Assembly: GCA_023433225.1 (NCBI GenBank) | Contig: JAEZDQ010000042.1 | Coordinates: 1 to 19,841, forward strand | Length of the DNA: 19,841 bases | DNA from: Bacteroidota bacterium | GTDB lineage: Bacteria; Bacteroidota; Bacteroidia; Flavobacteriales; Weeksellaceae | Direction: 5' to 3' | Shown here: in pieces, positions 15,311-19,841 of the stretch | Numbering within the stretch: the first letter of the stretch is position 1 | Layout of the letters: each line of letters begins with the position of its first letter | Program-made: the position numbers and the translations under genes | The notes under the pieces: generated by a model | Told to the model about the DNA's origin: nothing | The model's input: the letters and a program-made list of their open reading frames with translations, nothing else | Database searches by the model: none

Positions 15311-16240
15311 TCAAAGTGGGTCATTGTTGATTTGGACTTGGCGTTCGTACAGGAAATTGGGTTGAAGGCCTTCGCGGCCGACGATCAGTTGGCCTTGCTG
15401 GGAACCTGCAAAACGGGTAAATCCGCTACCGATTCCAAATCCGGGTTCGCGCACGATGAAGTAAACGCCTTTGAAAAAAGGATAATGAAAAGCCAACAGA
15501 TTGGGCACGGTGGGTTCCTGAAGTTTGCCGGTGGAATCAATTACCGGGAGAATTTTGATCCGATCCCGGATTTCCCGCACTTTTGGATTGGTTTTTTCGC
15601 TGATGAGGTTCATGCCGATGATGCCAATGGTTCCGGGCGAAATATTTACAAAATCAATTAATTGATGGGCATTTTCCATGGAATTCACTTTTTGGCCTTC
15701 AGTCAATTCAATGTTTAAGACTTCTTTGACCGTATTGAAATTGCCGGAATTTCCGTCATCAAACACAAATTTACTGTCACCCGAAAGGATTCCTTCTTTG
15801 ATTTCATTCAGCGAAACAGATTCAATGGAACTTGATTTTCCGGTGATGAAAACCACTGCGTCATAGGCTAAAAGTGTAGAACGAGGTTTGACAGTAGATT
15901 CCTGGTAAATATAATTTTCTTGTTCGCGGCTAAGCGGTTTGTTGATGAAAGCCGCTTCGGCTTTTAAGTTGATTAAATTCCGGAGTATGATATTTTCGGG
16001 TTCATACACAAATTTAAATTCCACCTCCGGGTATTTCATCCGGTAAACGTCTGTCAAAGCTTCGATGAGGTTCTTATTGGCAGGATCGACCCAAATGGTC
16101 ATTTCACCGCGTTGATGGGTGATTTCTTTTCCTTTTTCCTTGCAACCGATGAGCAGGAAAATAAATAGGGCGGTTAAAGTAAATTTAATAATCTTTCGTT
16201 TTGAGTGCTTTAGCGGCTCTGAAAATCCTGAATATTCCAT
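15311..16240 (-). CDS. PstS-like phosphate-binding lipoprotein
   Basis: From the ATG at 16240 the product is 309 residues. A basic N-terminus, a hydrophobic segment and a lipobox LLIGC (29-33) indicate a lipoprotein. The rest is a periplasmic-binding-protein fold of the PstS family: GEMTIWVDPANKNLIEAL near the start, a central FDDGNSGNFNTVKE segment likely at the ligand site, GTIGIIGMN, and a C-terminal ISIS-like domain ending FLYERQVQIN. Free phosphate is the expected ligand. No pstCAB genes are present; instead it lies in a cluster with TonB. The start is uncertain: M1 at 16276 would add 12 residues, and the chosen start overlaps the upstream small gene by 56 bp. The n-region is unusually long, so a downstream non-ATG start is possible. 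Confidence 0.8.
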   Translation of the reverse strand: MEYSGFSEPLKHSKRKIIKFTLTALFIFLLIGCKEKGKEITHQRGEMTIWVDPANKNLIEALTDVYRMKYPEVEFKFVYEPENIILRNLINLKAEAAFINKPLSREQENYIYQESTVKPRSTLLAYDAVVFITGKSSSIESVSLNEIKEGILSGDSKFVFDDGNSGNFNTVKEVLNIELTEGQKVNSMENAHQLIDFVNISPGTIGIIGMNLISEKTNPKVREIRDRIKILPVIDSTGKLQEPTVPNLLAFHYPFFKGVYFIVREPGFGIGSGFTRFAGSQQGQLIVGREGLQPNFLYERQVQINNDPL

Positions 16241-16376
16241 ATAATATAAATAAAATCCCCAATGCTTTGGCGGCAATCGGGTTCAAATCGGTCAGAAACC
16301 ATTCTTTTACAAAAATGAAAGCGCCCATCCCGCTGTATAGGACGCCCAAGAAAACATGTATTAGCAGTCTGATCAT
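16185..16376 (-). CDS. Small inner-membrane protein
   Basis: The 63-residue product has two hydrophobic segments (about 3-24 and 34-54) and a basic C-terminus (FRAAKALKTKDY), which by the positive-inside rule faces the cytoplasm. I do not recognise a named domain. It sits between tonB (stop 71 bp upstream) and the PstS-like gene, with which it overlaps. A perfect -7 element ends 4 nt before the ATG, so it may begin its own transcript. A role linked to TonB or phosphate uptake is inferred only from position. Confidence 0.7.
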   Translation of the reverse strand: MIRLLIHVFLGVLYSGMGAFIFVKEWFLTDLNPIAAKALGILFILYGIFRIFRAAKALKTKDY

Positions 16377-16380
16377 GGGC

Positions 16381-16388
16381 CAAAGTTA
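16381..16388 (-). promoter_or_regulatory. -7 promoter element before the small membrane protein
   Basis: On the minus strand TAACTTTG matches TAnnTTTG perfectly and is followed by gccc and then the ATG. No clear TTG lies at 19-nt spacing. Transcription would start at the start codon itself. Confidence 0.5.
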
Positions 16389-16399
16389 ATTAAAAAATA

Positions 16400-16430
16400 G
16401 AAAGCCCGATTTAATTAAAAATGGGCTTTC
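16400..16430 (-). terminator. Intrinsic terminator of tonB
   Basis: The stem gaaagccc (16400-16407) / gggctttc (16423-16430), extended by an inner at/at pair with a bulged g, is followed on the minus strand by ctatttttt. It lies 17 nt after the tonB stop. Confidence 0.75.
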
Positions 16431-16446
16431 CGGTTTTTAGGTTTGA

Positions 16447-17352
16447 TCAATTAGAAATAAATTTCACAGGAATGGTAAACATCATGTTGACCGGCGTTCC
16501 ATCGTTGAATTTCGCGGGTTGAATCAATTTTCCTTTCTGAATCATTCTTTTGGAAATCCTTTCCAAAGCGTCTCTTGATTCTTTACTGAGCGAGGCATTC
16601 CCGCCTTTCAACGTTTTTATTTCAACGATTTTTCCGGATTTATCAATGATGAACTGGACTTTAGCGACGGCTTCATGAAAACCTTGACGGTCAGCGGTTT
16701 CTTGGAAATCATTTAATTGAATGGATAATTCCCTTTGCAATTGTTCAGAAAGACATGATTGGAGTTTTTCCTTGTTACCGGCGAATTTTTCGCATCCGGG
16801 GAAAACCGCCATATGCGTCACGTCCCTTACCATATAAACAGTATTGTTCTCTTCTGTGTCTTCAACAGCATTTCCATCTTCATTTCCTCCTGTACCTGAA
16901 GTGTCGGTCGAATTGGGATTCACGATGGTTTCGATTCCGTCTTCACCGACATCGGTTGAAACCGCAGTGGCGAGGTCATCGTGTTCTAAAACTTCTGTTT
17001 GAACGGGCGGATTAACCTTGGGTGTCGGGATTTGGTTGGTTTTATCGGTTTGTAGGGTTTTGGGTTTTTGAACGGGTTTTTCCTTTTGAACTTCCGGTTT
17101 TACCTTTTCCGCAGGCGGATTGGTTATCCGATCCAATTCGTAAGTGTAAGGTTCCTCTTCCGGATTTTCAGTTTCTGTATGAAGGGTGAACGAAAGTACC
17201 ACAGCCAAAACGGAAATTCCAAAAATAGTCAAGACCAAAGACTTCATCAAATCCCACCCGGCTGTAATCCGGTTGTAGTAGGCACCATATGCCTTGTTTT
17301 TGTTTTCAAAAACCACATCATCCAATGAGCGTTGTTGTTTTGTTGCCATCAT
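16447..17352 (-). CDS. Energy transducer TonB
   Basis: The 301-residue protein has a cytoplasmic N-terminus of about 35 residues and one membrane helix (about 36-57, LMKSLVLTIFGISVLAVVLS). A Pro/Lys/Glu-rich periplasmic spanner (about 75-130) leads into a C-terminal TonB domain (about 180-301) with VFPGCEKFAGNKEKLQSC (two cysteines), VQFIIDKSGKIVEIKTL and NMMFTIPVKF at the end. This is the Bacteroidota form with 'ppGC.....d...C'. It links the ExbB/ExbD proton motor to outer-membrane receptors. ExbB/D genes are not in the window. The start could be either of two adjacent ATGs. Confidence 0.92.
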   Translation of the reverse strand: MMATKQQRSLDDVVFENKNKAYGAYYNRITAGWDLMKSLVLTIFGISVLAVVLSFTLHTETENPEEEPYTYELDRITNPPAEKVKPEVQKEKPVQKPKTLQTDKTNQIPTPKVNPPVQTEVLEHDDLATAVSTDVGEDGIETIVNPNSTDTSGTGGNEDGNAVEDTEENNTVYMVRDVTHMAVFPGCEKFAGNKEKLQSCLSEQLQRELSIQLNDFQETADRQGFHEAVAKVQFIIDKSGKIVEIKTLKGGNASLSKESRDALERISKRMIQKGKLIQPAKFNDGTPVNMMFTIPVKFISN

Positions 17353-17476
17353 TTTAAATTTTAAGGTTCATAAATTCACTTTGCCAATCTTCCACTTCTT
17401 TCCGAATCACCTAAAGATGATATTTGTCAGGAATCAAAAGCCGTGCCCATATGTATTTCAACGTACTATTTAACGG

Positions 17477-17511
17477 AACCGGAATTGTTAAAAACTTTAT
17501 TTCCGGTTTTT
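17477..17511 (+). promoter_or_regulatory. Terminator-like hairpin upstream of dnaB
   Basis: The stem aaccggaa (17477-17484) / ttccggtt (17501-17508) with a 16-nt loop is followed by more T residues (to 17511) on the + strand. It lies 42 bp before the dnaB start, between divergent tonB and dnaB. It could insulate dnaB from upstream + strand transcription, or act as an attenuator if transcription starts further upstream. Confidence 0.55.
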
Positions 17512-17536
17512 GAGGTTAAAATGAAATTCAAATTCA

Positions 17537-17544
17537 TAACTTCG
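17537..17544 (+). promoter_or_regulatory. Possible -7 element of dnaB
   Basis: TAACTTCG is one base from TAnnTTTG and ends 8 nt before the ATG. TTTG at 17509-17512 could be the -33 part, but its 24-nt spacing is long. Confidence 0.4.
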
Positions 17545-17552
17545 CAAGTCCT

Positions 17553-19130
17553 ATGGAAAATCTGGAACTTACAACATCAGCAGCAATTAAACATCAGAAA
17601 ATCATTAACTTAGAGCGTGGGAAGATTCCGCCTCAGGCCCTCGATTTGGAAGAAGCCGTACTGGGTGCGATGATGATTGACAAAAAAGGAATTGACGAGG
17701 TAATCGATGTACTGACCCCGCAGGTTTTTTATAAAATTGCCCACCAAACCATTTTCGCTGCTATCCAGAAATTATTCCACGATACCCAACCCATTGATTT
17801 GTTAACCGTTTCCAATGAACTCCGCAATGAGGGAAAATTGGATTTGGTCGGTGGCGATTATTATTTGGTTCAACTTACCCAAAAAGTTTCCTCCTCGGCG
17901 CACATCGAATACCATGCAAGGGTTTTGATGGAAAAGTATATTTTCCGCAGGCTGATTGAAATTTCATCCAACATCATCGATAAATCTTACGATGATACCA
18001 CCGATGTTTTTGACCTGCTCGATTTTTCGGAAAGCAAATTATTTGAAATCACCGAAGGCGGAATCAAAAAGAGTTTTACGGATTCCAATACACTGGTTCG
18101 CCAAGCGATTGAGAAAATCAAAGCTATGTCCGAGAAAGACGGGATGAGCGGTGTTCCATCCGGGTTTGAAAAAATAGACAAAATCACTTCCGGCTGGCAA
18201 GAATCCGATTTGGTCATCATTGCCGCTCGGCCCGGTATGGGGAAAACCGCTTTTATCCTTTCGATGGCTCGGAATATGGCCGTGGAAAGGAATCTTCCCG
18301 TTGCCGTCTTTTCATTGGAAATGTCAAGTGTCCAATTGATTACGCGGATGATTTCCTCGGAAACCGGCATTACGGCAGAGAAGCTTAGAAAAGCCAATTT
18401 AGAAGACCACGAGTGGAAGCAACTTTATACCAAAGTAAAAGGTTTGGAAGATGCGCCTTTGTTTATTGATGATACACCCGCTCTATCGATTTTTGACCTC
18501 CGCGCAAAAGCCCGGCGGTTGGTTTCCCAACATGGCGTAAAACTATTGGTGATAGATTATTTGCAATTGATGACCGTGGGTGGCGGGAAATCCAACGGGA
18601 ACCGCGAACAGGAAATCTCTACCATCTCTCGCAGTTTGAAGTCCATTGCCAAAGAATTGAACATCCCTGTAATCGCACTTTCACAGCTTTCGCGCGCCGT
18701 GGAAACCCGTGGCGGTAGTAAGCGGCCATTGCTCTCGGACTTGCGTGAATCCGGTGCCATCGAGCAAGATGCCGACATCGTTTCTTTCATTTATCGGCCT
18801 GAATATTACAAACTCGAAGTTTGGGACGACGAACATGGAACACCTTGCACAGGCCAAGCGGAATTCATCATCGCAAAGCACCGGAACGGTGCCTTGGACA
18901 ATGTAAGGCTGAAATTTATTCAGGAGCAAGCCAAATTCATGGATTTGGAAGAAGATTCTATTTTCGGCGGCGATTTTGAGTTCCAGAGTTCGATGAACAA
19001 ATCCAATTCCGATTCCATGGAAATCGGTAGTTCCATCAATTTACCGACTTTTAATCCTTCGGATTCTTTCGGCGGACTCGACGATTTCAATGATATTTCT
19101 AACGAAGAAGACGATGGTCTGGATTTTTAA
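17553..19130 (+). CDS. dnaB: Replicative DNA helicase DnaB
   Basis: The 525-residue ring helicase unwinds DNA at the replication fork. The N-terminal DnaB domain spans about 25-130 (PPQALDLEEAVLGAMMIDKK, 26-45), followed by a linker helix. The RecA-like domain spans about 195-460, with Walker A AARPGMGKT (224-232), Walker B LLVIDYLQLM (331-340; D335), SDLRESGAIEQDAD (395-408) and the arginine-finger region KHRNG (442-446). The C-terminus from about 465 is a low-complexity acidic tail with Ser, Asn, Gly and Phe, ending EEDDGLDF. The ATP site is uninterrupted, so there is no intein. The first 25 residues are poorly conserved. A proline dehydrogenase gene follows after 111 bp with its own promoter. 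Confidence 0.97.
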   Translation: MENLELTTSAAIKHQKIINLERGKIPPQALDLEEAVLGAMMIDKKGIDEVIDVLTPQVFYKIAHQTIFAAIQKLFHDTQPIDLLTVSNELRNEGKLDLVGGDYYLVQLTQKVSSSAHIEYHARVLMEKYIFRRLIEISSNIIDKSYDDTTDVFDLLDFSESKLFEITEGGIKKSFTDSNTLVRQAIEKIKAMSEKDGMSGVPSGFEKIDKITSGWQESDLVIIAARPGMGKTAFILSMARNMAVERNLPVAVFSLEMSSVQLITRMISSETGITAEKLRKANLEDHEWKQLYTKVKGLEDAPLFIDDTPALSIFDLRAKARRLVSQHGVKLLVIDYLQLMTVGGGKSNGNREQEISTISRSLKSIAKELNIPVIALSQLSRAVETRGGSKRPLLSDLRESGAIEQDADIVSFIYRPEYYKLEVWDDEHGTPCTGQAEFIIAKHRNGALDNVRLKFIQEQAKFMDLEEDSIFGGDFEFQSSMNKSNSDSMEIGSSINLPTFNPSDSFGGLDDFNDISNEEDDGLDF

Positions 19131-19213
19131 TTGGGTATTTTTTCAAACAGATTGCATACATTTAAAAACAACATCCAATCATTTTAATTTTTCAAAATCA
19201 GAATTAGTTTACG

Positions 19214-19221
19214 TACTTTTG
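19214..19221 (+). promoter_or_regulatory. -7 promoter element of the proline dehydrogenase gene
   Basis: TACTTTTG matches TAnnTTTG exactly. TTC (19191-19193) lies at 20-nt spacing in place of TTG. The element ends 20 nt before the ATG. Confidence 0.6.
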
Positions 19222-19241
19222 CAGGGTAAATAAATTGAATA

Positions 19242-19841
19242 ATGTCGTTATTTAATGATACCCGGATTGCTTTTGAATCCAAGTCGGACAAAGACTTGAA
19301 AAAAGCCCATTTGTTATTCAAATTGGTAGCCAATCCGCTACTGACCAAGATGGGGACTTGGGTTTTAAAAATCCCTTTTTTTCTCCGTATCTCGAAGGTT
19401 AAAACCCTGATTCGCCAAACCATTTACAAACAATTTGTAGGAGGAGAAACCACCGAAGACTGTTTGAAAGTCGCACGAGAACTCTCGCGTTACGGCATCG
19501 GTTCCATCATGGATTATTCGGTGGAAGGCCAAGAAACCAATTCGGAATTCAATAGGGTGAAGGACGAAATCCTCCGTTTAATCGACATTGCCAAAAACAA
19601 TCCCAAAGAAATCCCATTCGTGGTATTCAAGCCCACCGGTTTCGGTCGGATTGGTTTGTATGAAAAAGTCGGTCGGAAACAATTTATGACCGAAAAAAAC
19701 CTCAAACACTGGGAAGCCATCCGCCACCGCTTTGATGAAGTTTGTAAAAAAGCCCATGATTCGGGTGTAATCATTATGATCGATGCCGAAGAAAGCTGGA
19801 TGCAGGATGCTGCTGATGATCTTGTGACCGACATGATGCGC
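19242..19841 (+). CDS. Proline dehydrogenase, 5' part (cut by window end)
   Basis: The first 200 codons are present and the frame is open at the right edge. The FAD-dependent enzyme oxidises proline to delta-1-pyrroline-5-carboxylate and passes electrons to the respiratory chain. Family marks seen are GSIMDYSVEG (87-96), PFVVFKPTGFGR (125-136) and IDAEESWMQDAADDL (180-194), which line the beta/alpha barrel. The sequence is like the stand-alone Bacteroidota enzyme of about 390 residues, not the bifunctional PutA, although fusion cannot be excluded beyond the edge. The ATG at 19242 is chosen because residues align with the family from the start (FNDTRIAFESKSD) and a promoter lies just upstream. 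Confidence 0.93.
   Translation, partial: MSLFNDTRIAFESKSDKDLKKAHLLFKLVANPLLTKMGTWVLKIPFFLRISKVKTLIRQTIYKQFVGGETTEDCLKVARELSRYGIGSIMDYSVEGQETNSEFNRVKDEILRLIDIAKNNPKEIPFVVFKPTGFGRIGLYEKVGRKQFMTEKNLKHWEAIRHRFDEVCKKAHDSGVIIMIDAEESWMQDAADDLVTDMMR

Noticed and set aside
17553..19130. Intein in DnaB, a frequent insertion target.
   Set aside because: The Walker A, Walker B and RESGAIEQDAD regions are continuous and the length is normal.

Overview
The window looks like chromosomal DNA of a member of the Bacteroidota, most likely a Flavobacteriia-type organism. It encodes a type IX secretion (T9SS) C-terminal sorting domain, a flavobacterial-style TonB, a PIN-PhoH protein, a DUF6266 remnant and an 'SSDDD' lipoprotein. 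Several genes are preceded by the Bacteroidota -7 promoter element TAnnTTTG. No tRNA, rRNA, CRISPR array, transposase or complete mobile element was recognised.

Left part (1-6276): a small unknown protein on the + strand faces a compact minus-strand run of four genes. In transcription order these are a secreted protein with a carboxypeptidase-regulatory-like domain, a very large secreted TraB/GumN-family protein, a HipA-like kinase and a DUF3037 protein that overlaps the kinase gene by 23 bp. Upstream of the run is a gene-free stretch with a long imperfect inverted repeat.

Middle part (6277-11247): a methyltransferase and a family 2 glycosyltransferase overlap by 17 bp on the minus strand. 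Divergent from them are a YopX-domain protein, FabI (enoyl-ACP reductase) and a small cysteine-containing lipoprotein that ends in a clear intrinsic terminator. Facing these on the minus strand are release factor PrfH and, upstream of it, a small HD hydrolase of the RelA/SpoT (MESH1-like) type. The two are separated by a patch of degenerate 'cgcggat' repeats. PrfH normally goes with the RNA ligase RtcB, which is absent here.

Right part (11248-19841): a markedly AT-rich secreted leucine-rich-repeat protein is built of two modules and has an excellent promoter. Next come a structured, gene-free stretch and a truncated DUF6266 gene, then PIN-PhoH on the minus strand. A TonB / small membrane protein / PstS-like lipoprotein cluster follows on the minus strand. 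Finally dnaB (replicative helicase) and the 5' two hundred codons of proline dehydrogenase lie on the + strand, the latter cut by the window end.

Most of the window is ordinary housekeeping and envelope gene content. The parts that most deserve a second look are the PrfH/alarmone-hydrolase pair without RtcB, the structured region before the DUF6266 remnant, the HipA-like/DUF3037 pair joined to a TraB gene, and several promoters sitting only 4-8 nt before a start codon, which suggests leaderless mRNAs.
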